NCBI GenBank assembly: GCA_045801465.1
Contig: JBJMSU010000009.1
Location: 1 to 13,941, forward strand
Length of the DNA stretch: 13,941 nt
Origin: DATFWC01 sp045801465
GTDB taxonomy: Bacteria > Pseudomonadota > Alphaproteobacteria > Rhizobiales > Xanthobacteraceae
Reading direction: 5' to 3'
Program-made: the position numbers and the translations under genes
Part shown: positions 1 to 6,389 of the stretch, in pieces
How positions within the stretch are numbered: the first letter of the stretch is position 1
Layout of the letters: each line of letters starts with the position of its first letter
The notes under the pieces: model-generated
What the model saw: the letters and a program-made list of their open reading frames with translations, nothing else
Database searches by the model: none
What the model was told of the DNA's origin: nothing

Positions 1-92
1 GCGGCGGCAATGCATGCGCGCACCTCGCGCGCCTGCGCCAAAGCGAGCGGCGAGCCGCGCGTGCCGATGGAGAGCGCCGTCGATTGCGCCAT
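1..92 (-). CDS. hemC: Hydroxymethylbilane synthase (porphobilinogen deaminase), N-terminal part only
   Basis: Reading the minus strand from an ATG at 92 gives about 30 residues beginning MAQSTALSIGTRGSPLALAQ, the conserved N-terminus of HemC (the IGTRGSPLALAQA motif). The enzyme polymerises four porphobilinogen units into hydroxymethylbilane in the cytosolic haem/corrin pathway. The rest of the gene lies beyond the left edge, so the catalytic cysteine for the dipyrromethane cofactor cannot be checked. A GAGG (minus strand) lies 6 bases before the ATG. It is divergent from tsaD with a gap of about 78 bp, an arrangement familiar in rhizobial genomes, so the two genes probably have promoters in that gap. 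Confidence 0.9.
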   Translation of the reverse strand, partial: MAQSTALSIGTRGSPLALAQAREVRACIAA

Positions 93-170
93 GGAACCTC
101 ACAATGCTACGCCGAGCCGACGGCGCTAGGTTCGATCTTAAGGATGCATGTTCAGCCGGGAAAGCCTGAG

Positions 171-1280
171 ATGCTGGTGCTCGGGATCGAGACGACGTGC
201 GACGAGACCGCGGCGGCGGTCGTGCGCCGACACGCGAACGGCAGCGGTGAGATCGTCTCCAACGTGGTGCTGTCGCAGGCCGCGCACGCCGCCTATGGCG
301 GCGTGGTGCCGGAGATCGCCGCCCGCGCCCACGTCGACATGCTCGACCTGGTCATCGCCAAGGCCATGGTGGAAGCGGAGCTCGATTTCAAAAGCCTCGA
401 CGGGATCGCGGCGGCCGCCGGACCGGGCTTGATCGGCGGCGTCATCGTCGGCCTCACCACCGCCAAGGCGATCGCGCTGGTCGCCGAAAAGCCGCTGATC
501 GCCGTCAACCATCTCGAGGCGCACGCGCTCACCGCGCGGCTCACCGACCGGACGCCGTTCCCTTACCTCCTGTTCCTCGCCTCGGGCGGACACACGCAGA
601 TCGTGGCGGTGCGCGAGGTCGGCGACTATGTCCAGCTCGGCACGACGCGCGACGACGCGCTGGGCGAAGCCTTTGACAAGGCCGCGAAGCTTCTCGGCCT
701 TGCCTATCCGGGCGGGCCCGAGGTGGAGCTCGAGGCGGCGCGCGGCGACCCCAAGCGGTTCTCGCTGCCACGGCCGATGCTGGGAAGGCCTGAGCCCGAC
801 TTCTCGCTGTCGGGCCTGAAGACGGCCCTGCGGCTCGAAGCCGAGAAGATCGTTCCGTTGGGCGAACAGGACGTCGCCGACCTGTGCGCCGCGTTCCAGG
901 ACGCCGTGATCGACATCGTCGCCGACCGATTGCGCGTGGGCTTCCGCATCTTCCAGGAGCACTTCGGTCCTCCCACCGCGCTCGTCATCGCCGGCGGCGT
1001 TGCTGCCAATCAGGAGGTCCGCGATGCCATCAGCCGCACCGCGAGCGATCTCGGCACGCCTCTGGTGGCGCCGCCCGGCCCGCTGTGCACCGACAACGGC
1101 GCGATCATCGCCTGGGCGGGCGCCGAGCGGCTCGCGCGCGGCCTCACCGATACGCTGGAGGTAAGCCCGCGCGCGCGCTGGCCGCTGCAACATGCCGCTC
1201 CCGTTGCACCGCCGCCGCAATCCTCCGACACGCCAGCGCTGGCCTCAAGCGAACCATCGCAACCGACCGAGACAGCATGA
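171..1280 (+). CDS. tsaD: tRNA N6-adenosine threonylcarbamoyltransferase TsaD
   Basis: 369 aa from this ATG. TsaD, with TsaB and TsaE, transfers the threonylcarbamoyl group to A37 of ANN-decoding tRNAs (t6A) in the cytosol. Visible family marks: N-terminal GIETTCDETAAAVV (residues 5-18), metal-binding histidines in NHLEAH (H114 and H118), LASGGHTQ (137-143), GEAFDKAAKLLGL (165-177), FSLSGLKTAL (211-220), AGGVAAN (274-280) and metal-binding D308 in TDNGAI. The frame is open upstream (TTG at 84, ATG at 144), but 84 would overlap hemC and 144 has no spaced ribosome site. Family members usually begin MLVLGIETTCDE, so 171 is preferred. After the conserved RARWPL (335-339) there is a Pro/Ser/Ala-rich tail of about 30 residues, longer than I expect. 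The stop overlaps the gpsA start (ATGA), so translation is probably coupled. Confidence 0.95.
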   Translation: MLVLGIETTCDETAAAVVRRHANGSGEIVSNVVLSQAAHAAYGGVVPEIAARAHVDMLDLVIAKAMVEAELDFKSLDGIAAAAGPGLIGGVIVGLTTAKAIALVAEKPLIAVNHLEAHALTARLTDRTPFPYLLFLASGGHTQIVAVREVGDYVQLGTTRDDALGEAFDKAAKLLGLAYPGGPEVELEAARGDPKRFSLPRPMLGRPEPDFSLSGLKTALRLEAEKIVPLGEQDVADLCAAFQDAVIDIVADRLRVGFRIFQEHFGPPTALVIAGGVAANQEVRDAISRTASDLGTPLVAPPGPLCTDNGAIIAWAGAERLARGLTDTLEVSPRARWPLQHAAPVAPPPQSSDTPALASSEPSQPTETA

Positions 1281-2260
1281 CCTTCGATACGATCGCGGTG
1301 CTCGGAGGGGGCGCGTGGGGAACCGCGCTCGCCAACAGCGCGGCACGCGCCGGACGGCGCGTGCGCGTGTGGGCGCGCGAGGCCGCGACCGCGGAGGCGA
1401 TCAATACGCGGCGCGAGAGCCCCCGCCTCCCGGGCATCAAGATCGATCCGCAGGTGAGCGCGACCACGGATCTTACGGAGGCGATGCAGGCCGATGCGGC
1501 GCTGCTGGTGGTGCCGGCCCAGGCCTCGCGCGCCGTCGTCACGGCGATCGCCGCCGCGCAGCCAATCCCCATTGTCGCCTGCGCCAAGGGCATTGAGCGC
1601 GGCACCCACCGGTTCATGACCGAGGTGATCCAGGAATGCGTTCCGGATGCGCCCGCTGCGATTCTGTCGGGTCCGAGCTTCGCCGGCGACGTGGCGCGCG
1701 GACTGCCGACCGCGGTGACGCTTGCGGCGCATGACGAGAGCGTCGCCGCCGCGCTGGCGCGCGCGCTCGGCTCGGCCACGTTCCGCCCCTATCACTCCAC
1801 CGACGTGCGCGGCGTCGAGATCGGCGGGGCGGCCAAGAATGTGCTCGCCATCGCGGCCGGCATCGTGGCCGGCCGCGGCCTCGGCGCCAGCGCCGCCGCG
1901 GCGCTCACCACGCGCGGCTTCGCCGAGCTGATCCGCTTCGGCCGCGCCTATGGGGCGCGGGCGGAAACCCTCACCGGATTGTCCGGCCTGGGCGACCTCA
2001 TCCTCACCTGCTCGAGCGCGCAGTCGCGCAATTTCTCGCTCGGCGTGACGCTCGGCAAAGGACAGGTACCGGAACTGGCGAGCGAGGGAGCGAAGCTTGC
2101 CGAAGGTGCGTTCACGGCCGCCGCGCTCGTGGAGATGGCGACCGAGCGCGGCGTCGACATGCCGATCGCCAGTGCGGTCGCGGCCATTCTCGACAACAAG
2201 CTCAGCGTCGAACAGGCGATCGAGGCGTTGCTGACGCGGCCATTCAAAGCAGAGGGATGA
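1277..2260 (+). CDS. gpsA: NAD(P)H-dependent glycerol-3-phosphate dehydrogenase
   Basis: 327 aa, full family length. It reduces dihydroxyacetone phosphate to sn-glycerol 3-phosphate, the backbone for phospholipids. The N-terminal Rossmann fold carries the dinucleotide motif GGGAWGTALA (10-19). Other hallmarks are CAKGIE (102-107, with the conserved lysine K104), LSGPSFAGDVA (130-140), the active-site region EIGGAAKNVLAIAAG (181-195, catalytic K187), and GLSGLGDLILTCSSAQSRN (234-252) with D240 and R251. The frame is open far upstream into tsaD, but the homologous protein begins MTFDTIAVLGGG at 1277, which overlaps the tsaD stop by 4 bases. It is the second gene of a tsaD-gpsA-EVE operon. A shared tsaD/gpsA operon is common in alphaproteobacteria. 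Confidence 0.96.
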   Translation: MTFDTIAVLGGGAWGTALANSAARAGRRVRVWAREAATAEAINTRRESPRLPGIKIDPQVSATTDLTEAMQADAALLVVPAQASRAVVTAIAAAQPIPIVACAKGIERGTHRFMTEVIQECVPDAPAAILSGPSFAGDVARGLPTAVTLAAHDESVAAALARALGSATFRPYHSTDVRGVEIGGAAKNVLAIAAGIVAGRGLGASAAAALTTRGFAELIRFGRAYGARAETLTGLSGLGDLILTCSSAQSRNFSLGVTLGKGQVPELASEGAKLAEGAFTAAALVEMATERGVDMPIASAVAAILDNKLSVEQAIEALLTRPFKAEG

Positions 2261-2264
2261 CGCC

Positions 2265-2684
2265 ATGGCGTATTGGCTGATGAAGACCGAGCCCGAGACG
2301 TTCTCGTGGGACCATCAGGTGCAAAGGGGCGCAAAGGGCGAGCCGTGGACGGGCGTGCGCAACTTCCGTGCTCGCAGCCATCTCAAAGCCATGCGCAATG
2401 GCGAGCGCGCCTTCTTCTATCACACCGGCGACGAGAAGCGGATCGTCGGGATCGTCGAAGTGATCCGCGAGGCCTATCCCGATCCGACCGATGCGGAGGG
2501 CAAGTTCGTGTGCGTCGACGTGAAAGCGGTCGAGCCGATTCCCAACCCGGTGACGCTGGCGGCCGTTCGCGCCGAGCCGCGGCTGAAAGATATGGTGCTG
2601 GTTCACCAGCCGCGCCTCTCGGTGCAGCCGGTGACGGCAGACGAATGGAGCATCGTCTGCGCCATGGGCGGGCTGAAGACGTGA
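2265..2684 (+). CDS. EVE domain-containing protein (THYN1-like)
   Basis: 139 aa, essentially one EVE domain. The start MAYWLMKTEPETFSWD (1-16) and WTGVRNFRARSHLKAM (28-43) are the signature of bacterial homologues of human thymocyte nuclear protein 1. YHTGDEKRIVGIVEV (52-66) forms the next conserved strands, and HQPRLSVQPVTADEW (114-128) is the C-terminal part. EVE domains belong to the PUA-like fold with YTH domains and bind modified bases in DNA or RNA; the ligand of this stand-alone type is not established. It begins 4 bp after the gpsA stop, with AGAGGGA in the end of gpsA as ribosome site, so it is very probably co-transcribed with tsaD-gpsA. From memory, related genomes often carry a YciI-like gene between gpsA and the EVE gene; none is present here. 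Confidence 0.92.
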   Translation: MAYWLMKTEPETFSWDHQVQRGAKGEPWTGVRNFRARSHLKAMRNGERAFFYHTGDEKRIVGIVEVIREAYPDPTDAEGKFVCVDVKAVEPIPNPVTLAAVRAEPRLKDMVLVHQPRLSVQPVTADEWSIVCAMGGLKT

Positions 2685-2717
2685 GCATGCGGCGTTGGCG
2701 CGCACCTTCAATCGCCG

Positions 2718-2760
2718 CTAGAGCGAGATGGATTTTCTCAGAATCGTCATCTCGCTCTAG
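2718..2760. repeat. Palindromic intergenic repeat, CTAGAGCGAGATG type
   Basis: Perfect 13-bp inverted repeat: CTAGAGCGAGATG (2718-2730) and its complement at 2748-2760, around 17 bases that can add about four more pairs (GATT with AATC) past a 2-base bulge. It lies 33 bp after the EVE gene stop and could act as an RNA 3'-end hairpin, although there is no long T run after it. The type resembles repetitive hairpins I associate with Bradyrhizobium-like genomes. Copy number cannot be judged from this window. Confidence 0.8.
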
Positions 2761-2770
2761 CCTATTGGTG

Positions 2771-2822
2771 GAGCATGATCTTTTCCGAAAACCGGCATCC
2801 ACTTTGCGGGATCATGCTCTAG
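2771..2822. repeat. Palindromic intergenic repeat, GAGCATGATC type
   Basis: Inverted repeat GAGCATGATC (2771-2780) / GATCATGCTC (2810-2819) around a 29-base centre containing TTTTCCGAAAACCGG and ACTTTGCGG. From memory, this arms-plus-centre pattern is a very frequent intergenic element in Bradyrhizobium/Rhodopseudomonas-type genomes. It follows the previous hairpin by 10 bp. Its right end reads GCTCTAG (2816-2822), identical to the right end of the upstream hairpin, so the left CTAGAGC at 2718 could pair with either one. Confidence 0.8.
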
Positions 2823-2853
2823 GTGAGGTCAATTCCCGACCGGAGTGCCGCGC

Positions 2854-3732
2854 ATGATCCGTCCCCGCCGCAGCGTGCTGTACATGCCGGGATCGAACGC
2901 GCGGGCCATGGAGAAGGCACGCAGCCTTGCGGTCGACGGCGTCATCCTCGACCTCGAGGATTCGGTTGCCCTCGAGGCCAAGGTCGAGGCCCGCCGCCAG
3001 GTCGTCGCCGCCGTGAAGGCCGGCGGCTTCGGGCATCGCGAGGTGTTCATCCGCATCAACGGCCTCGACACCGAATGGGGTCCCGACGATCTGTCCGCCG
3101 CCGGCGCCGCGGCGCCCGATGCAATTCTGGTACCGAAGGTCTCGACGCCCGGCCAGCTCGAGCTCATTGGACAACGGTTGTTTGACACCCACACTGACCT
3201 GCGCACGCGCGTATGGGTGATGATCGAGACCCCGCTCGCGATCCTCAATGCTGCGGCCATCGCGGCCTGCGCCAGGGATTCGGAGACGCGGCTCTCGGGC
3301 TTCGTGATGGGCACCAATGACATCGCCAAGGAGACGCGCACCCGCATCGTGCCCGGCCGCATCCCCATGGTGCCGTGGCTGATGGCGTGCATCGCGGCGG
3401 CGCGCATCTACGGCATCGACGTGCTCGACGGCGTCTACAACGACATCGGCAATGCCGACGGTTTCGCCGCCGAGTGCGCGCAGGCGCGCGACTTCGGCTT
3501 CGACGGCAAGACGCTGATCCACCCGGGCCAGCTCGCGCCGTGCAACGCGGCGTTCTCGCCGAGCGCGGAGGAGGTCGCGCAGGCAAGCAAGATCATCGCC
3601 GCCTTCGATCAGCCGGAGAACCGAAACAAGGGCGTCATCGCGCTCGACGGCCGCATGGTGGAGCGCATGCACGCCGACATGGCGCGCCGCACCGTCGCTA
3701 TTGCGGAGGCAATCGCGGCGCAGGGCGGGTGA
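2854..3732 (+). CDS. HpcH/HpaI aldolase family CoA-ester lyase (CitE/malyl-CoA lyase-like)
   Basis: 292 aa, usual length for CitE-like (beta/alpha)8-barrel lyases. These Mg-dependent enzymes cleave or form 3-hydroxyacyl-CoA esters such as malyl-CoA, beta-methylmalyl-CoA or citramalyl-CoA. Visible motifs: SVLYMPGSNARAMEKA (7-22), ILDLEDSVALEAK (31-43), substrate arginine R68 in RINGLDTEWG, PKVSTPGQLE (94-103), metal-binding E125 in MIETPLA, D156 in MGTNDIAKE, and GKTLIHPGQL (218-227). No citrate-lyase operon partners (citC, D, F, G) are nearby, so a CoA-ester lyase role is likelier than citrate lyase beta subunit; the exact substrate is not decidable. ATG 2854 is preferred because CGGAG sits 8 bases upstream; an in-frame GTG at 2845 would add three residues. 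A compound repeat precedes the gene, suggesting a transcription unit separate from the EVE operon. Confidence 0.9.
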   Translation: MIRPRRSVLYMPGSNARAMEKARSLAVDGVILDLEDSVALEAKVEARRQVVAAVKAGGFGHREVFIRINGLDTEWGPDDLSAAGAAAPDAILVPKVSTPGQLELIGQRLFDTHTDLRTRVWVMIETPLAILNAAAIAACARDSETRLSGFVMGTNDIAKETRTRIVPGRIPMVPWLMACIAAARIYGIDVLDGVYNDIGNADGFAAECAQARDFGFDGKTLIHPGQLAPCNAAFSPSAEEVAQASKIIAAFDQPENRNKGVIALDGRMVERMHADMARRTVAIAEAIAAQGG

Positions 3733-3756
3733 GCAAATCGAAACTGCGACTTCTCA

Positions 3757-3847
3757 GTCGTTCCCGCGCAAGCGGGAACCCATGACCACCGCCCTAGCGA
3801 CACATATTCCGACGGTGATCATGGGTCCCCACCTTCGCGAGGACGAC
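3757..3847. repeat. Long imperfect inverted repeat between convergent genes
   Basis: Two 34-base arms (3757-3790 and 3814-3847) are inverted copies with 27 of 34 positions matching. The left arm itself folds as TTCCCGC-GCAA-GCGGGAA (3761-3778), a 7-bp stem with a GNRA-type tetraloop. The right arm contains the related ATGGGTCCCC...GAGGACGAC. Elements with CGTTCCCGCG...GCGGGAACCCATG ends are widespread small repeats in alphaproteobacteria. It lies between the 3' ends of the convergent CoA lyase gene (stop 3732) and leuD (stop 3855), so it may also serve as a two-way transcript end. Confidence 0.8.
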
Positions 3848-3854
3848 AAGCGGG

Positions 3855-4460
3855 TCACACCCACGGGCGGGCCGCCTTGGCGTCCGCCTCGAAGCGGTCG
3901 ATCTTCGGTCCCTTCTCCATGGTGAGCCCGATGTCGTCGAGGCCGTTGAGCAGGCAGTGCTTGCGGTGCGGATCGATCTCGAACTTCACTTTCCCGCCGT
4001 CGGGGCCGCGGATCTCCTGATTTGGCAGATCGATGGTGAGCGTCGCGTTGGCGCCGCGGTCGGCATCGTCGAACAGCTTTTGCAGATCCTCGGGCCTCAC
4101 CTTGATCGGCAGAACGCCGTTCTTGAAGCAGTTGTTGTAGAAGATGTCGCCGAACTGGGTCGAGATCACGCAGCGGATGCCGAAGTCCATGAGCGCCCAA
4201 GGCGCGTGCTCGCGGCTCGAGCCGCAGCCGAAATTGTCGTCGGCGACGAGAATCTTGGCGTGGCGATAGGCCGGCTTGTTGAGCACGAAATCCGGGTTCT
4301 CGCTGCCGTCGTCGCGGTAGCGCAGCTCGGAGAACAGCCCCTTGCCGAGTCCGGTGCGCTTGATCGTCTTGAGGTACTGCTTGGGGATGATCATGTCGGT
4401 GTCGACATTGATCATCTTGAGCGGCGCCGCCACACCTTCCAGCACGGTGAACTTGTCCAC
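3855..4460 (-). CDS. leuD: 3-isopropylmalate dehydratase small subunit
   Basis: 201 aa. LeuD forms the swivelling small subunit that, with LeuC, isomerises 2-isopropylmalate to 3-isopropylmalate in leucine synthesis. Signature sequences: VLEGVAAPLKMINVDTDMII (6-25), PKQYLKTIKRTGLGKGLF (26-43), the substrate-binding loop DNFGCGSSREHAPWAL (75-90), and FGDIFYNNCFKNGVLPI (103-119). The frame is open to 4532, but homologues begin MDKF. This corresponds to a GTG at 4460 with a perfect AAGGAG 7 bases upstream, so GTG is the start. leuC is about 2.4 kb away on the same strand rather than adjacent. The stop lies 8 bp from a long inverted repeat. Confidence 0.95.
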   Translation of the reverse strand: MDKFTVLEGVAAPLKMINVDTDMIIPKQYLKTIKRTGLGKGLFSELRYRDDGSENPDFVLNKPAYRHAKILVADDNFGCGSSREHAPWALMDFGIRCVISTQFGDIFYNNCFKNGVLPIKVRPEDLQKLFDDADRGANATLTIDLPNQEIRGPDGGKVKFEIDPHRKHCLLNGLDDIGLTMEKGPKIDRFEADAKAARPWV

Positions 4461-4467
4461 GTCTCGT

Positions 4468-4473
4468 CTCCTT
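4468..4473 (-). promoter_or_regulatory. Ribosome binding site fixing the GTG start of leuD
   Basis: The minus strand reads AAGGAG, a full Shine-Dalgarno core, 7 bases before the GTG at 4460-4458. It decides for GTG over the upstream in-frame candidates near 4532 and 4508, which lack such a site and would add a non-conserved Arg/Gly-rich leader. Confidence 0.8.
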
Positions 4474-4596
4474 CGGCCACCGCCTATCCCGCACGCGTTC
4501 CGGTTCATGGCGGCCGCGCGACCTCCGGTCAAGCGGAACAGCCGGCCTTGCGCCGGTGTTCAGCCGAGAGAACGATCAATTTTCAGGGAGGCCAAG

Positions 4597-4839
4597 ATGA
4601 GGGTTTTTCTTGCTGGCACTCTATGGGCAGCGCTGGGTCTGGCGAGCGCGCCGGCAGCGGCCCAGGGGTCATGGTGCGCGGAAGACATGAACTCGCGCAA
4701 CTGCGGCTTCTATACGTTCGAGCAATGCCAAGCGGCCGCCAGCGGCCTCGGCGCCGGCTGCTATCCCAACCAGTTCGCTCACCGCGCGCCGGCAGCGGAG
4801 CCGATCAAACGCAAGAAGCGGGCAAAGCACAGCCATTAG
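4597..4839 (+). CDS. DUF3551 domain-containing small secreted protein
   Basis: 80 aa. Residues 1-22 (MRVFLAGTLWAALGLASAPAAA) form a signal peptide with likely cleavage before QGSWC. The mature part carries the DUF3551 pattern: WC (C27), RNCGFYTFEQC (C36, C44), ASGLGAGC (C55), YPN. The four cysteines probably form two disulfides in the periplasm. The C-terminus is basic (KRKKRAKHSH). Function of DUF3551 is unknown; the family is abundant and multicopy in Bradyrhizobium-like bacteria. Start chosen for AGGGAGG at 4585-4591, 5 bases upstream. It is divergent from leuD and convergent with the next gene. Confidence 0.88.
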   Translation: MRVFLAGTLWAALGLASAPAAAQGSWCAEDMNSRNCGFYTFEQCQAAASGLGAGCYPNQFAHRAPAAEPIKRKKRAKHSH

Positions 4840-4863
4840 GCGTGGGTAACGTCCCGCTGGCAA

Positions 4864-5184
4864 TCATTCCGCCGCGATGTCTTCCTGCCGCTTGAACCTC
4901 GACTCGCGCTTAACCTCGCAGATCTGCAGGTGATACTCGTCATAGTAGATCTCGCGGCCTTGGCGCTGCGCCGCGCGATGTTCGGGGTGCATGCGCCAGG
5001 CGCGCATGCCTTCTTCCGACTCGAACTCGACCACGGTGACGCGTTCGCCGTCCTCGGCGAAGAAGCCCTTGTGGGAGATATAGCCCGGCATGGTGGCGGC
5101 GAGCTCGGCCATGCGGTTCACCAGCGCGACGTATTCGTCACGCAGGCCGGGCCGCAGACGTGAGCGAAAGACGGTGACGATCAT
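4864..5184 (-). CDS. Antibiotic biosynthesis monooxygenase (ABM) domain protein
   Basis: 106 aa with the ferredoxin-like ABM fold: MIVTVFRSRLRPGLRDEY (1-18), a helix MAELAATMPGYISHKGFF (25-42), GERVTVVEFESEEGMRAWRMHPEHRAAQ (46-73) and YYDEYHLQICEV (80-91). The pattern of strand, MPGY, FESEE and W..HPEH is typical of the family. Family members range from cofactor-free monooxygenases to heme-degrading enzymes and proteins of unknown role; here only the fold can be assigned. No signal peptide, so cytosolic. It is an apparent single-gene unit; the upstream side (5185-5453) contains two repeats and no clear promoter. Confidence 0.87.
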   Translation of the reverse strand: MIVTVFRSRLRPGLRDEYVALVNRMAELAATMPGYISHKGFFAEDGERVTVVEFESEEGMRAWRMHPEHRAAQRQGREIYYDEYHLQICEVKRESRFKRQEDIAAE

Positions 5185-5282
5185 CGTGCGATCCTCGGAT
5201 TCTCGAGACCCAACATGCTGGCAGATGGCGCGGCAAGATCAAATCGATGTTTGTGATCGGTGCCATGCGGGCCGCCAATACT

Positions 5283-5357
5283 CTAGTGCCCCGCTTCCGA
5301 AGTTCGTGATCATCGCAGCACCCTCCGACACGAACTTCGGAAGCAAAAGGGCACTAG
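5283..5357. repeat. CTAGTGCC hairpin repeat, copy 1 (inverted orientation)
   Basis: A 75-bp near-perfect hairpin. The outer 9-bp stem is CTAGTGCCC (5283-5291) with GGGCACTAG (5349-5357). The inner 16-bp perfect stem is GCTTCCGAAGTTCGTG (5293-5308) with its complement at 5329-5344, and the loop has 20 bases. An asymmetric internal loop has one base (C5292) on the left and AAAA (5345-5348) on the right. Copy 2, 13 bp downstream, has the same plan in the opposite orientation. Confidence 0.85.
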
Positions 5358-5370
5358 CAAGTCTACGGTT

Positions 5371-5448
5371 CTAGTGCCGCTTTTCGATTTGACGTTCCTA
5401 CACGAAGTTGCGGCAGGCGCTGTAGGAACTTCAAATCGGCGGCACTAG
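5371..5448. repeat. CTAGTGCC hairpin repeat, copy 2
   Basis: A 78-bp hairpin. The outer stem is CTAGTGCCG (5371-5379) with CGGCACTAG (5440-5448). The inner 18-bp stem (5385-5402 with 5421-5438) has one mismatch at C5393, and the loop has 18 bases. The asymmetric internal loop holds CTTTT (5380-5384) on the left and one base (G5439) on the right. It ends 5 bp from the stop of the metallopeptidase gene, that is, directly at its 3' end. Confidence 0.85.
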
Positions 5449-5453
5449 CGTAT

Positions 5454-5882
5454 TCAGCCGGCGCTCGCCTCGATCGTGGCGATGTCGTCGTCGGACAGGC
5501 CGAAATGGTGGCCGATCTCGTGCACCAGGACGTGGGTGATGATCCGGCCGAGCTTTTCATCGTGCTCGGCCCAGTAGTCGAGAATCGGACGGCGGTAGAG
5601 CCAGATCATGTTGGGCATGCGCACCGGCGCGCTCTCGGAGCGGAACGGCACGCCGATGCCCTGGAACAGCCCGAGCAGGTCGAACTCGCTTTGCGCGCGC
5701 AGCTCGTCGAGCACCTCGTCGGTCGGGAAGTCCTCGACCCGGATGACGAGGTCCTCGCACAGCGCGCGGAACCGTTGCGGCAGGTGACGAAAGGCCGCGA
5801 CAGCGAGCACTTCCAGCTCGTCGAGCGAGGGCGCCTTGATGCCGCGCCAAATCAGAGGATCCGCAAACGGGCTGTCACTCAT
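5454..5882 (-). CDS. Metallopeptidase family protein (zincin-like, DUF1025 type)
   Basis: 142 aa. The zincin motif HEIGHHFGLSD (121-131) gives HExxHxxGxxD, with H121, E122, H125 and D131 as zinc or catalytic residues. The preceding IITHVLVHEIGHH and the earlier NMIWLYRRPILDYW (91-104) and EDFPTDEVL (50-58) are typical of this small bacterial family, which is often described as a possible acetylated-peptide or minigluzincin-like protease. There is no signal peptide or membrane segment, so it is cytosolic. The physiological substrate is unknown. ATG 5882 begins MSDSPFADPLIW. A hairpin repeat sits directly after its stop. It is divergent from the secreted-protein gene at 5956. Confidence 0.88.
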   Translation of the reverse strand: MSDSPFADPLIWRGIKAPSLDELEVLAVAAFRHLPQRFRALCEDLVIRVEDFPTDEVLDELRAQSEFDLLGLFQGIGVPFRSESAPVRMPNMIWLYRRPILDYWAEHDEKLGRIITHVLVHEIGHHFGLSDDDIATIEASAG

Positions 5883-5955
5883 AGGGGTCTTCTAGCATGC
5901 CGGTTGACGGGGCGGCTGCGATCGGGCGTGATGCGCGCCTTCAGGAGGGGTCGGC

Positions 5956-6315
5956 ATGAGCAAATACCGGATTGCGGCGCTCGGCGTCGCGGCTTTCGGC
6001 CTCGTCTGTCTCGGGATTCGCGGTGAGGCGTTTGCGGCGCAGCTTGCGGGCGCGCAAACGCAGGCGGCCACGGACGTCTCCAGCCAACAGCGGCTGCGGC
6101 GCTCGCGCACCCGCATCACCGTCTATCCGCGCGGCGTCTATCCGCGCCTGGTCGGTCCGCGCACCTTCGGCTTCGATCCCTACCCGCGGCCATACCCGTA
6201 CGACTGGCCGGGGCCGTTGGCGAAGCGCGACTGCGTCGGCTGGCTCGCTTGGCAACGCCGGCCGAGCGGCCCGGTGGTGGTACCGCTGCGGCGCTGCTGG
6301 TGGGTACTGGGTTAG
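5956..6315 (+). CDS. Small secreted protein of unknown function
   Basis: 119 aa, with AGGAGGGG at 5942-5949 as ribosome site. Residues 1-28 form a signal peptide (MSKYRIAALGVAAFGLVC..., ending AFAA). The mature protein has a basic stretch (RLRRSRTRI, 46-54), a Tyr/Pro-rich segment (55-86) and a terminal block KRDCVGWLAWQRRPSGPVVVPLRRCWW (90-116) with C93 and C114 likely to form a disulfide. Similar secreted proteins with a terminal RPSG-VxVP-CWW block occur in Bradyrhizobium-like genomes, from memory. No enzymatic motif is seen. It is followed 74 bp later by another secreted-protein gene in the same direction, so they may form a pair. Confidence 0.75.
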   Translation: MSKYRIAALGVAAFGLVCLGIRGEAFAAQLAGAQTQAATDVSSQQRLRRSRTRITVYPRGVYPRLVGPRTFGFDPYPRPYPYDWPGPLAKRDCVGWLAWQRRPSGPVVVPLRRCWWVLG

Positions 6316-6389
6316 GACAGTGTGATTGAAACTTCTGCCGTCCCTGCAACGTTAAATGCCCAGGATGCGACAGCAGAGGAAGCACAGTC

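Noticed and set aside
84..170. Extended tsaD start at 84 (TTG) or 144 (ATG)
   Set aside because: The start at 84 would overlap hemC, and ATG 144 has AAGG directly against it with no spacing; homologues begin at the MLVLGIETTC position.
1010..2266. Long open frame on the minus strand opposite gpsA and the end of tsaD
   Set aside because: A high-GC antisense shadow with Arg-rich composition and no family motif; gpsA and tsaD are clear on the other strand.
2718..3847. CRISPR array or riboswitch in the repeat-rich gaps
   Set aside because: The repeats are single palindromes of different types without regular spacers, and they lie at gene 3' ends, not in leaders.
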